A DNA stretch of 8,030 nt, from contig PMJA01000063.1 in NCBI GenBank assembly GCA_003158415.1, positions 1 through 8,030 on the forward strand, in the 5' to 3' direction. Positions within the stretch are counted from its first letter, which is position 1. Each line of letters begins with the position of its first letter. Shown here in pieces: positions 1 to 6,554 of the stretch. Position numbers and translations under genes: made by a program. This DNA is from Methylobacter sp. (GTDB lineage Bacteria > Pseudomonadota > Gammaproteobacteria > Methylococcales > Methylomonadaceae). The notes below the pieces were generated by a model. The model was not told where the DNA came from, made no database searches, and saw nothing but the letters and a program-made list of their open reading frames with translations.

Positions 1-15
1 AAACGAGCGTAAGAG

Positions 16-51
16 AGCCGCTAAGAGTTAAGTTTGTAGCGGCTATTTTTT
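16..51 (+). terminator. Rho-independent terminator of an upstream plus-strand gene
   Basis: A perfect 8-bp stem (AGCCGCTA at 16-23 pairing with TAGCGGCT at 37-44) with a 13-base loop is followed by A and six T residues (46-51), the standard intrinsic terminator layout on the plus strand. Reading the window from base 1 in frame 1 gives AAA CGA GCG TAA, with the stop at 10-12, so the last three codons of an upstream plus-strand gene probably lie at the edge; this cannot be proved from 12 bases. Confidence 0.8.
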
Positions 52-57
52 AGATTG

Positions 58-103
58 GGAACGTGCATGAAATAATGTAGTCCAGTTATTTCATGTGCGT
101 TCC
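58..103. repeat. 18-bp hairpin, copy 1 of a palindromic repeat
   Basis: Arms at 58-75 (GGAACGTGCATGAAATAA) and 86-103 pair over 18 positions: 16 Watson-Crick pairs and two adjacent G/T pairs that RNA would tolerate, around a 10-base loop. It lies six bases after the terminator at 16-51 and has no T-tract, so it is not an intrinsic terminator itself. The right arm and its flank (85-106) match the repeat next to tatC (5211-5232) at 18 of 22 positions without gaps. I infer a dispersed REP- or MITE-like family. Confidence 0.65.
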
Positions 104-141
104 TTATTCCATCATAACGACTAACATCCGGCGCAATTCAC

Positions 142-170
142 TTGCGTTATCACGCCCTATTTTATAAAAT
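142..170 (+). promoter_or_regulatory. Candidate sigma-70 promoter of the Kdo hydroxylase gene
   Basis: TTGCGT at 142-147 and TAAAAT at 165-170, separated by 17 bases, resemble -35 and -10 boxes (three and five of six consensus positions). A small inverted repeat, CGCAA (132-136) and TTGCG (142-146), overlaps the -35 box and could be an operator or chance. About 37 bases separate the -10 box from the ATG at 208. The only Shine-Dalgarno-like stretch is AAGGCGG at 189-195, rather far (12 bases) from the start. Confidence 0.4.
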
Positions 171-207
171 GCTCATCTGGAAATTTACAAGGCGGTAGAG
201 CATAGAT

Positions 208-1077
208 ATGAAAAATCAAATCGTTGATGTAGATGCTGCTGAATGGAAATCCGACTCCACACAAAATAACTGGGTTGCTGATTTAGAAGCAGGGAAGGTG
301 CTGCATTTCACAAGACTGGATTTTCCTATTTCAGCACTGGATAGACATTTTTTTACTCCCCAAATACGTCATTCAAAATCACGAAATATAAGCTTAGATG
401 CTTCAGGAAACTTAAAAGGCGCATTAGGTGGTGACCAGATTCAGGCTGGATTAAGTGAGATGATGGGCCGCTTTCGTAGCCAGTCACTATCACTTGTTAA
501 TAGCTATTTTTCTTGCTATAAGGGATATTTACGTTTGGGGCCGACGAGTTTTCGCCCCAGTCTAATAGAAACACGAAATCAATCCTGGCGTGCTGATGAC
601 AGGCGCTTGCATGTTGATGCATTCCCTACCCGACCAACTGATGGTGAACGCATATTACGTGTCTTTATCAATGTAAACCCCGATAAAGTGCCTCGTGTGT
701 GGCGTGTTGGCGAGCCATTTGAAAAAGTTGTTGAACGATTTCTTGCCAATACGGCGCCATATTCGGCGTGGCGTGCAAAAGCATTAAATCTTTTTGGCGT
801 TACCAAATCTTTACGTAGCGAATATGATCATTTAATGCTCCAATTACACGACGCAATGAAACAGGACTTAAACTATCAACACAACTCCCCCCAATTAACC
901 ATAGAATTCCCTACGGGCTCTGTTTGGGTGTGCTTTTCGGATCAAGCCTCACATGCGGCAATGTCAGGCCAGTACATGATGGAGCAAACGTTTCATTTGC
1001 CTGTATCGAACCAACATGACACTCATGCAGGCCCTCTGGCAATATTGAGACGCTATACCGGGCGTGAATTAATTTAA
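208..1077 (+). CDS. kdoO: Kdo hydroxylase (Fe(II)/2-oxoglutarate-dependent), KdoO family
   Basis: The 289-residue product matches the Kdo hydroxylase family, whose members convert the outer Kdo sugar of Kdo2-lipid A to the 2-keto sugar Ko, using Fe(II), O2 and 2-oxoglutarate at the inner membrane. What I see: a central block around residues 127-172 (W127-R-A-D-D-R-R, then L-H135-V-D137-A-F) giving the His-x-Asp pair of the iron-binding facial triad, followed by ILRVFINVNP at 149-158 and a VWRVGEPF stretch. A C-terminal block SHAAMSGQ supplies the likely third ligand, His249, 112 residues after Asp137, followed by EQTFHLP. There is no signal peptide or membrane helix, consistent with a cytoplasmic or peripheral enzyme. 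The gene appears monocistronic, between a terminator and a convergent gene. The family assignment is by recognition of these blocks; exact substrate position is inferred from characterised members. Confidence 0.8.
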   Translation: MKNQIVDVDAAEWKSDSTQNNWVADLEAGKVLHFTRLDFPISALDRHFFTPQIRHSKSRNISLDASGNLKGALGGDQIQAGLSEMMGRFRSQSLSLVNSYFSCYKGYLRLGPTSFRPSLIETRNQSWRADDRRLHVDAFPTRPTDGERILRVFINVNPDKVPRVWRVGEPFEKVVERFLANTAPYSAWRAKALNLFGVTKSLRSEYDHLMLQLHDAMKQDLNYQHNSPQLTIEFPTGSVWVCFSDQASHAAMSGQYMMEQTFHLPVSNQHDTHAGPLAILRRYTGRELI

Positions 1078-1087
1078 GTGACTATTT

Positions 1088-1996
1088 TTAGAAATTGAAC
1101 GTGGTGCGAACAATGGCGTAATCGCCAGGCGCATGATTGTTTACATTATATTCGTGTAGCCATTTGGCAGAAAAATTAACAGCTCTGCCATCCAGTTTGA
1201 CTGTATACATCAAGATCGGGCCTATGCTGCTGCTCTCGCCTTGAATGGCATCTGCTGTTACTCCGCTCCCGCTATCCGGGATAATCTGTTTATAATAAGT
1301 CCCCGTGATACCTGCGCCCAGTTTTTCTGTTAAATAATAGCCTGCCATATAATCCAAGTGCAGCTCGTCACCGGTACGGTAATGCGTCGCTGTATTTTCG
1401 GTGTTGACCATGTAACCCAAGTTCAGGGAGAAGTCGTAATTCCCGTTATCGGGCTGCCAGGTTACAGAAATATTACTGTCAAAAGTCCAATAGTTTAACC
1501 CGGCGTTCAGATCACGGTTTTTTTGATAAGAGCCGACCGGTATGGATAGGCCTTCAAATGTCAGGATCGACACCTCGCCAAATTGCCAGGAAAGCTGTAT
1601 CGGTATTGCATAGATGTCTCCGGCGCCGACACGGGCCGATTGCGGTTTAGAGTCACTTTTTGCATAGGTATTTTCTGCATAGACAGCGCCAGGGTAAATG
1701 CTTAACGCATAGCTTCCCCCCGCTATTTTAGTATCCGTCGCATAGCCGATACCGGGCAGCTCCAGTACGGAATTGCTGCGGATGTCGGTATCAGCGGCAG
1801 TGTAACCCATGGCAAAATTGTCCAAATACCAACCGGTTTCCTGCTTAAGCGCCATGCCGAAATCACCATAAAATCCAGGCACATAATTGCTGTTGTTGTT
1901 TTCAGAAGCATTAGCCGGCAACACCGATACCAATGTCGTGCAGGCAGTAATCAGCCATTTAAGCCGATAAGTTAAGGATATATTAGGGAGTGGCAA
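1088..1996 (-). CDS. SphA/MetA-type putative outer-membrane transport protein
   Basis: The 302-residue product resembles the 'phenol degradation MetA-pathway' family (Pfam Phenol_MetA_deg, SphA-like), outer-membrane beta barrels often placed near catabolic genes and thought to help hydrophobic substrates enter; the substrate here cannot be told. Residues 1-30 look like a signal peptide: Arg11 and Lys13, a hydrophobic stretch (LITACTTLVSVL), then ANA before Ser31. The mature part begins with the family-like PGFYGDFG and alternates short polar and aromatic stretches as in beta strands; the chain ends in Phe, the usual last residue of barrel proteins inserted by the BAM machinery. The start is odd: the frame has no ATG before the signal peptide, so TTG at 1994-1996 is the best start, without a clear ribosome binding site. 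The next in-frame ATG (residue 48) would remove the signal. It lies downstream of secA but behind a terminator, and its 3' end faces the Kdo hydroxylase gene. Confidence 0.7.
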   Translation of the reverse strand: MPLPNISLTYRLKWLITACTTLVSVLPANASENNNSNYVPGFYGDFGMALKQETGWYLDNFAMGYTAADTDIRSNSVLELPGIGYATDTKIAGGSYALSIYPGAVYAENTYAKSDSKPQSARVGAGDIYAIPIQLSWQFGEVSILTFEGLSIPVGSYQKNRDLNAGLNYWTFDSNISVTWQPDNGNYDFSLNLGYMVNTENTATHYRTGDELHLDYMAGYYLTEKLGAGITGTYYKQIIPDSGSGVTADAIQGESSSIGPILMYTVKLDGRAVNFSAKWLHEYNVNNHAPGDYAIVRTTFNF

Positions 1997-2061
1997 TAGA
2001 AAAAGGTATCTGCTGAATCGTAACCCGGATGGCGGCGGTTTCGTTTAATGCTACTATCTGG

Positions 2062-2121
2062 AAAACAAAAAAGCCGGAAAAAACTGCCGATGTTAATAAA
2101 ACACGAGCTGTTATTTCCGGC
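2062..2121 (-). terminator. secA terminator with a long imperfect hairpin
   Basis: On the minus strand, 23 bases after the secA stop, GCCGGAAATAAC (2121-2110) pairs with GTTTTTTCCGGC (2084-2073), 11 of 12 positions, followed by six T residues (2072-2067), a G and four more T. The 25-base interior can itself fold (for example TGTT 2091-2094 with AACA 2100-2103 and neighbouring GC and CG pairs), making a nearly continuous stem. It should separate secA from the barrel-protein gene downstream. The plus-strand side lacks an equally good T-tract. Confidence 0.8.
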
Positions 2122-2144
2122 CATTTTATTGAAACTCGATAAGC

Positions 2145-4862
2145 TTAGCTGAGCTTACCATGACATTGCTTGTACTTCTTTCCCGATCCGCAAGGGCAAA
2201 GCTCATTGCGGCCCACTTTATGGGCTGCACGGACAAAAGGGTGTTCCGGTACTTTTTCCGCTTCGGCAAGCTGCGACTCATCATGATCATCCAGAGGATC
2301 CCACGGTTGTGCATGCTCAAAGTGCATTTCTCTGGGCGCTTGCATTTGTTCATCTATAGCCAGCACATCTTCTTCCTGCCGCACCTGAACTTTAAACAGC
2401 ACGCCTATCACTTCATATTTGATATGCTCCAGTAGGCTGGTAAACATTTCGAAGGCTTCGCGCTTGTATTCCTGCTTGGGATCTTTTTGCGCATAACCTC
2501 TAAAATGGATGCCCTGACGCAAATAATCCATCGCCGCCAGATGTTCTTTCCAGCTGGTATCCAGCACTTGCAGCATCACAGATTTTTCAAAATGCTGTAA
2601 TACCTCTTTAGTGATCTGATGTTCTTTTTCCCGGTGGTTTTGTTCCAGAATATCAATAATGCGATTGCGTAAGGATGCTTCCTGCAGCTTATGATCTTCG
2701 TCGAGCATAAGCTGCACGGGTATCAGAACATTAAACTCATGATGCAGATGCTCTTCCAAACCTAAGATATCCCATTGCTCAACCATGGTTTTGGCCGGGA
2801 TATATTGGGTAATCACATCGTTAACAACATCTTTGCGTATGGCGGTAATAATGTCGGAAATTTCGTTGGCCGCCATCAGCTCATTACGCTGCGTGTATAT
2901 CACTTTGCGCTGATCGTTGGCGACATCGTCATAAGCCAGAATTTCTTTTCGTATGTCAAAATTGCGCCCTTCGACCTTACGCTGCGCATTTTCAATAGAC
3001 CGGGTGACCCACGGATGTTCTATTGCCTCGCCATCGCCCATGCCCAGCTTCTTCATCAATCCGGCGACACGGTCGGAGGCGAAAATACGCATCAAATCAT
3101 CTTGCAGGGACAAGTAAAAGCGTGTTGAACCGGGATCGCCCTGACGGCCGGAGCGGCCTCTTAACTGGTTATCGATACGACGCGACTCATGGCGTTCCGA
3201 GCCTATAACATGCAAGCCGCCGTTGGACAGCACTTGATTGTGTCTATTCAGCCAAGCACCGCGCACTTGTTCTTTTTCAGAATCGGAGGCATCTTCGCCC
3301 AAAGCCTTCAGCTCTGCGTCCAGATTGCCGCCCAGTACAATATCCGTACCCCGCCCCGCCATGTTGGTGGCGATAGTGACTGCACCCGGCATACCTGCTT
3401 GTTCGATAATATGCGCTTCACGTTCGTGTTGTTTGGCATTAAGCACTTCGTGGACAATACCCTGTTTTTTCAATAACGCGGAAAGCCGCTCCGAATTTTC
3501 AATGGAGGTCGTTCCCACTAATACAGGCTGACCGCGACTGACACAGTCTTTAATGTCGTTGGCAACGGCGATATATTTTTCGTCGGTGGTCAAGTAAACC
3601 ACGTCACCCAAATCTCGGCGTATCATGGGGCGATGCGTTGGAATCACAACAACTTCAAGGCCGTAAATCTTGTTCAGCTCGAACGCTTCGGTATCGGCAG
3701 TGCCGGTCATGCCCGACAGTTTGTCGTACAGGCGGAAATAGTTCTGGAAGGTGATGGACGCCAGTGTCTGGTTTTCGCTGTTAATGGCGACATGTTCTTT
3801 CGCTTCAATCGCCTGATGCAATCCTTCAGACCAGCGCCGTCCGGGCATTATGCGGCCGGTAAACTCATCGACGATAACCACTTCATTATTCGCGACGATG
3901 TAATCCACATCTTTCTTGAATAAGACATGTCCGCGCAAAGACGCGCTTAGATAGTGCATGAGGCGAATATTAGCGGCATCGTAAAGGCTGGTGCCTTCAG
4001 CCATCAGGCCGTATTCAAGCATCAAGCGTTCAACGCGCTCATGCCCTGCTTCGGTCAGATAAACCTGACGCAACTTTTCATCAACCGTATAATCGCCGGG
4101 CTGCTCGTCAGTTTCCTGTCGGGTCAGGTATGGGATGATTTCATTGGCTTTGATATAGATTTCAGTGCTTTCTTCAGTGGGGCCTGAAATGATCAGCGGC
4201 GTTCTGGCTTCATCAATCAGTATCGAATCCACTTCGTCGACAATGGCAAAGCTTAAATCGCGCTGGACTTTTTGCTCCAGGCTAAAAGCCATATTGTCAC
4301 GCAGATAATCGAAACCGAATTCGTTGTTAGTGCCGTAGGTAATGTCCGCCGCATAAGATTCCTGCCGGGTCGCATGATCCATTTGGCTGATGATGACGCC
4401 TGTCGTCATCCCCAGAAAACCATAAAGCCTGCCCATCCATTCGGAGTCGCGCTTGGCCAGATAATCATTTACCGTAACGACATGGACGCCGCGTCCCGGC
4501 AAGGCATTCAAATAAGCGGCCAGGGTCGCCATCAAGGTTTTACCCTCGCCGGTTTTCATTTCCGCAATCTTGCCGTCATGAAGCATCATGCCGCCTATCA
4601 GCTGCACATCAAAATGACGCATGCCGAAGACCCGCGAAGACGCTTCCCTGACGGCTGCAAACGCTTCTGGAATCAAGCTGTTCAGTTTTTCATCCTGAGC
4701 CAGACGATCACGAAATTCCTGAGTTTTTGCTTTTAACGCCTCATCAGATAACTTTTCGTATTCCGAAGATAAAGCGTTGATCCTCTTGACCAGCTTCTTT
4801 TTCTTCTTTACCAGCCTGTCGTTACGGCTCCCTACAACAAATCTAACTAGCTTACCCAGCAT
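2145..4862 (-). CDS. secA: Protein translocase ATPase SecA
   Basis: SecA is the cytoplasmic and membrane-peripheral motor that pushes unfolded preproteins through SecYEG. The 905-residue product is full length (E. coli 901). Seen in order: N-terminal GSRNDR (11-16); Walker A MKTGEGKT (102-109, Lys108); [17 protein letters not shown] (174-190), family-typical; Walker B VDEVDS (208-213, Asp209/Glu210); the preprotein-binding region; GTTSIENSE and MAGRGTDI of the second ATPase lobe, with [11 protein letters not shown]; and a C-terminal zinc-binding tail CPCGSG...CH (Cys889, Cys891, Cys900, His901) used for SecB and lipid contact. The ATG at 4860-4862 is chosen over an in-frame TTG 13 codons upstream because it gives the standard [16 protein letters not shown] start and follows a GGA about 8 bases upstream. 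The gene has its own promoter candidate and a terminator. No SecM-type arrest gene is recognisable upstream. Confidence 0.98.
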   Translation of the reverse strand: MLGKLVRFVVGSRNDRLVKKKKKLVKRINALSSEYEKLSDEALKAKTQEFRDRLAQDEKLNSLIPEAFAAVREASSRVFGMRHFDVQLIGGMMLHDGKIAEMKTGEGKTLMATLAAYLNALPGRGVHVVTVNDYLAKRDSEWMGRLYGFLGMTTGVIISQMDHATRQESYAADITYGTNNEFGFDYLRDNMAFSLEQKVQRDLSFAIVDEVDSILIDEARTPLIISGPTEESTEIYIKANEIIPYLTRQETDEQPGDYTVDEKLRQVYLTEAGHERVERLMLEYGLMAEGTSLYDAANIRLMHYLSASLRGHVLFKKDVDYIVANNEVVIVDEFTGRIMPGRRWSEGLHQAIEAKEHVAINSENQTLASITFQNYFRLYDKLSGMTGTADTEAFELNKIYGLEVVVIPTHRPMIRRDLGDVVYLTTDEKYIAVANDIKDCVSRGQPVLVGTTSIENSERLSALLKKQGIVHEVLNAKQHEREAHIIEQAGMPGAVTIATNMAGRGTDIVLGGNLDAELKALGEDASDSEKEQVRGAWLNRHNQVLSNGGLHVIGSERHESRRIDNQLRGRSGRQGDPGSTRFYLSLQDDLMRIFASDRVAGLMKKLGMGDGEAIEHPWVTRSIENAQRKVEGRNFDIRKEILAYDDVANDQRKVIYTQRNELMAANEISDIITAIRKDVVNDVITQYIPAKTMVEQWDILGLEEHLHHEFNVLIPVQLMLDEDHKLQEASLRNRIIDILEQNHREKEHQITKEVLQHFEKSVMLQVLDTSWKEHLAAMDYLRQGIHFRGYAQKDPKQEYKREAFEMFTSLLEHIKYEVIGVLFKVQVRQEEDVLAIDEQMQAPREMHFEHAQPWDPLDDHDESQLAEAEKVPEHPFVRAAHKVGRNELCPCGSGKKYKQCHGKLS

Positions 4863-4909
4863 GTTTTTTTCCGGTGTGAATTTAGTAAATGATTGAATCA
4901 AAACGTCCG

Positions 4910-4938
4910 ATTATATACTGTCTGGCGTTTTAGTTACA
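4910..4938 (-). promoter_or_regulatory. secA promoter candidate
   Basis: On the minus strand a perfect TATAAT (4915-4910) lies 47 bases before the secA ATG, predicting a leader of about 40 bases. At 17-base spacing the -35 position holds TGTAAC (4938-4933), a poor match, so the promoter may be weak, activator-dependent or dependent on the -10 box alone. A short palindrome, TGATT-C-AATCA (4900-4890), lies in the leader just after the predicted transcription start. Confidence 0.55.
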
Positions 4939-4949
4939 GCTAAAATGCC
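4924..4949. promoter_or_regulatory. Inverted repeat over the secA -35 region, possible operator
   Basis: GGCGTTTTAG (4924-4933) and CTAAAATGCC (4940-4949) form a 10-bp inverted repeat with one G/T mismatch around the 6-base centre TTACAG. It covers the -35 position and part of the spacer of the secA promoter candidate. No T-tract follows on either strand, so a terminator is unlikely. A dimeric regulator site is the natural reading, but no known consensus is matched. Confidence 0.4.
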
Positions 4950-4992
4950 CTGAATTTGTATATTCGGCTCTGATAAAGCCCTGTTTAAAGCG

Positions 4993-5157
4993 TTATTGAC
5001 AGGGCAGGGCGGGTTTGGATTTTTGATTACCGTACTTCACTGCCATTAAGTTAGGTAATTCGTAATGCGGGAACACCGGCAGGATGTAGAAAGGTAGCGA
5101 TGGCAATACGGTTACCTTTTGACGTTTAGGAACACGTGCAGGAAATAACTTCGACAT
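4993..5157 (-). CDS. Possible 54-residue ORF between tatC and secA
   Basis: ATG at 5155-5157 to TAA at 4993-4995 encodes 54 residues, beginning MSKLFPARVPKRQKV and ending KSKPALPCQ. A purine-rich stretch (AAGAGAGAGTAAG) precedes the ATG and could serve as a ribosome binding site. The product has a basic N-terminus, then a proline-interrupted hydrophobic middle (VTVLPSLPFYILPVFP) that is a poor membrane or signal segment. No family is recognised. Its first codons lie inside the left arm of the palindromic repeat, so it may be an accidental reading frame of a repeat. It would be transcribed only as a tatC read-through product, as I see no promoter just upstream. It is upstream of secA, like SecM in enterobacteria, but has no SecM-like arrest motif. 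Confidence 0.2.
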   Translation of the reverse strand: MSKLFPARVPKRQKVTVLPSLPFYILPVFPHYELPNLMAVKYGNQKSKPALPCQ

Positions 5158-5229
5158 CTTACTCTCTCTTCCGCCGGGAGAGGGTTGGGGTGAGGGGATT
5201 TAATACATAGGTTATTTCCTGCACGATCC
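5129..5229. repeat. Composite palindromic repeat, copy 2, after tatC
   Basis: Perfect 15-bp inverted arms, CGTGCAGGAAATAAC (5135-5149) and its complement (5211-5225), with an outer AGGA/TCCT pairing (5128-5131 with 5227-5230), enclose 61 bases. The interior carries a CT/G-rich imperfect palindrome (about 5161-5184) followed by GGTTGGGGTGAGGGG, the type of intergenic repeat that reads 'PHPNPLP' when translated and is common in proteobacterial genomes. Arms and right flank resemble the hairpin at 58-103. The right end includes the tatC stop codon. It lacks a T-tract, so it is not a classical terminator, though the transcript could fold into a 3'-protecting hairpin. Confidence 0.65.
5176..5197 (+). 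other. G-quadruplex-type motif inside the repeat
   Basis: Four G-runs, GGG (5176-5178), GGG (5182-5184), GGGG (5187-5190) and GGGG (5194-5197), are separated by 3, 2 and 3 bases, satisfying the usual G3+N1-7 pattern on the plus strand. That is the template strand for tatC transcription, just beyond the tatC stop. Folding is predicted only. Confidence 0.5.
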
Positions 5230-6024
5230 TTACTTATCTTCTTGTTCGATCCTATCCAATACGGCCTCGTCAGGATAGCCATAATCGTTACTTTCTTTAT
5301 GCACAAACAAACGCGAACACAGCAAGCCCAGCTCAAATAACATCCACATGGGCACGGCTAACAGCGTTTGTGAAATCGCATCAGGTGGTGTCAGCAGCAT
5401 GCCGATAATAAATGCTCCGACGATAACATAGGGACGCTTTTCAGCCAAGGCTGCCGGCGTTACCAAGCCTGTCCAGACCAATACGATGGTAAATATAGGC
5501 ACTTCAAAGCAAAAACCAAACGCAAAAAACAGCGTTAAAACAAAGTCAAGATACTTGGTAATATCCGTCATTACTGCGACACCTTCTGGCGCGGCAGCCG
5601 TTAAGAAACTGAAGATCAGAGGAAAAACCACAAAGTAGGCAAAAGCGACGCCCAGAAAAAACAGCAGCGTACTGGCTATCAGTAACGGCAAAATCATCCG
5701 CCGTTCGCGCTTATACAGTCCCGGCGCTACAAAAGCCCAAAAATGATAAAGAATAACGGGGATGGAAATAAAAATAGCGACAACCAGCGATAACTTGAAC
5801 GGCGTAAAAAAGGGCGATGCCACATCGATAGCAATCATCGTGCTGTTTTTGGGCATGTGCTTCATTAACGGCCCGGCCAGGAAACTGTAGATTTGATTGG
5901 CGTAGACCGACAGGCCCAAAAACACCACTATGACGAATACCACCACTTTTAACAGGCGATCACGTAATTCTATCAGGTGACTGATAAAAGGCTGGCTGGC
6001 CTCGTCGAAACTATTCCGGTTCAT
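5230..6024 (-). CDS. tatC: Twin-arginine translocase subunit TatC
   Basis: TatC is the polytopic inner-membrane subunit that, with TatB, recognises the twin-arginine signal peptide of folded proteins. The 264-residue product has the usual length and about six membrane helices. Seen: the N-terminal cytoplasmic HLIELRDRLL (16-25); the first periplasmic region ending in ASPFFTPFKLSL (69-80); the signal-binding loop PGLYKRERR (101-109), where Glu107 corresponds to E. coli Glu103; FCFEVPIF with Glu174, matching E. coli Glu170; and LTPPDAISQTLLAVPMW (211-227). The ATG at 6022-6024 overlaps the end of tatB by 14 bases and has no Shine-Dalgarno sequence (the upstream bases are CTCCC), suggesting translational coupling to tatB. 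The stop TAA (5230-5232) lies within sequence shared by both copies of the palindromic repeat, so the element may have supplied it. Confidence 0.97.
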   Translation of the reverse strand: MNRNSFDEASQPFISHLIELRDRLLKVVVFVIVVFLGLSVYANQIYSFLAGPLMKHMPKNSTMIAIDVASPFFTPFKLSLVVAIFISIPVILYHFWAFVAPGLYKRERRMILPLLIASTLLFFLGVAFAYFVVFPLIFSFLTAAAPEGVAVMTDITKYLDFVLTLFFAFGFCFEVPIFTIVLVWTGLVTPAALAEKRPYVIVGAFIIGMLLTPPDAISQTLLAVPMWMLFELGLLCSRLFVHKESNDYGYPDEAVLDRIEQEDK

Positions 6025-6337
6025 AGGGAGACTTAATGTCTGCTAAAGTTTCTTCCGGCAACGTTGCCAGCGAGGCTTTAATAGAATTCGCGGCATCGGT
6101 GGTTTCATTGAGCGCCGCATGAAGCTCTTGCAGTTCCGCCTGCTCTTTAAATATCTGACGCAGTTCTTCCGCATGCAATTCCTGCTTGATTTCTTCCTTG
6201 ACGGAAGCTGCTATATTACGCGCCTTACCTATCCAGAATCCGGCAATTCGCGCCACCGCAGGCAAGCGCTCGGGGCCTATCACCAATAGGCTAACCAAGC
6301 CTATCATCACCAGCTCGGAAAAACCTATCTCAAACAT
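6011..6337 (-). CDS. tatB: Sec-independent translocase subunit TatB
   Basis: TatB is a single-span inner-membrane protein that partners TatC in the receptor for twin-arginine signal peptides. The 108-residue product starts MFEIGFSELVMIGLVSLLVIGPERLP: Glu8 in the transmembrane segment and the GPERLP hinge (21-26) distinguish TatB from TatA. An amphipathic helix (about 27-45) and a charged helical region rich in Glu and Lys (about 47-75) follow; the C-terminal tail is shorter than in E. coli (171 residues), which is common outside enterobacteria. The ATG at 6335-6337 comes one base after the tatA stop (TGATATG). The only upstream purine stretch is GAAAAAG inside tatA, so translation is probably coupled. 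Confidence 0.95.
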   Translation of the reverse strand: MFEIGFSELVMIGLVSLLVIGPERLPAVARIAGFWIGKARNIAASVKEEIKQELHAEELRQIFKEQAELQELHAALNETTDAANSIKASLATLPEETLADIKSPYEPE

Positions 6338-6338
6338 A

Positions 6339-6554
6339 TCAGACTTTTTCGTTTTTCTTGGAAGTGATTTCGCCTTCTATGGTTTCACTTTCATCTTCGG
6401 CTTGTTTTTTGTCTTCTTCACCTTCTTTAACGGCGGCCCGAAAACTTTTGATGGCCACGCCCAAGTCTGCGCCTACATTACGCAGCTTTTTTGTACCAAA
6501 AAGCACTATGACGATGACTAATATAATTAACAATTGTGTAATGCTGACGTGCAT
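6339..6554 (-). CDS. tatA: Sec-independent translocase subunit TatA
   Basis: TatA is the small subunit that oligomerises to make the Tat transport site. The 71-residue product has a short N-terminal helix ([13 protein letters not shown], 7-19), the FG motif with TKKLR (Phe19, Gly20), then the amphipathic helix [17 protein letters not shown] with Phe38 corresponding to E. coli Phe39, and an acidic and lysine-rich tail. No Glu is present in the membrane span, unlike TatB. The start ATG (6552-6554) has a good ribosome binding site, GGAG, 7 bases upstream (6562-6565), the strongest in the tat cluster, consistent with high TatA demand. It is the first tat gene and follows hisE on the same strand after a 101-base spacer. 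Confidence 0.95.
   Translation of the reverse strand: MHVSITQLLIILVIVIVLFGTKKLRNVGADLGVAIKSFRAAVKEGEEDKKQAEDESETIEGEITSKKNEKV

Noticed and set aside
1078..1087. Bidirectional terminator between the convergent genes
   Set aside because: Only a weak AATTT/AAATT pairing is seen, without a GC stem.
4272..4736. 154-codon plus-strand open frame antisense to secA
   Set aside because: It lies wholly inside secA, whose conserved motifs (Walker [18 protein letters not shown]) account for the sequence; it has no recognisable domain.
4862..4901. Upstream TTG start of secA (13 extra residues)
   Set aside because: The ATG at 4862 gives the standard SecA N-terminus, and the TTG start would lie almost at the predicted transcription start.
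4996..5001. Perfect TTGACA on the plus strand as a -35 box
   Set aside because: No -10-like hexamer occurs 16-18 bases downstream, and no plus-strand gene follows.
4993..5157. SecM-type arrest peptide controlling secA
   Set aside because: No signal peptide and no RAGP-type arrest motif; a separate secA promoter candidate lies downstream of the ORF.
5129..5229. Intrinsic terminator of tatC
   Set aside because: The 15-bp arms are perfect, but the loop is 61 bases and no T-tract follows on the minus strand.
5112..5336. 74-codon minus-strand frame overlapping the tatC 3' end and the repeat
   Set aside because: It reads tatC out of frame and then the 'SPHPNPLP' translation typical of a non-coding intergenic repeat.
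6186..6521. 111-codon plus-strand frame across tatB and tatA
   Set aside because: It is the complement of two conserved genes; its hydrophobic look is a by-product of their codons.
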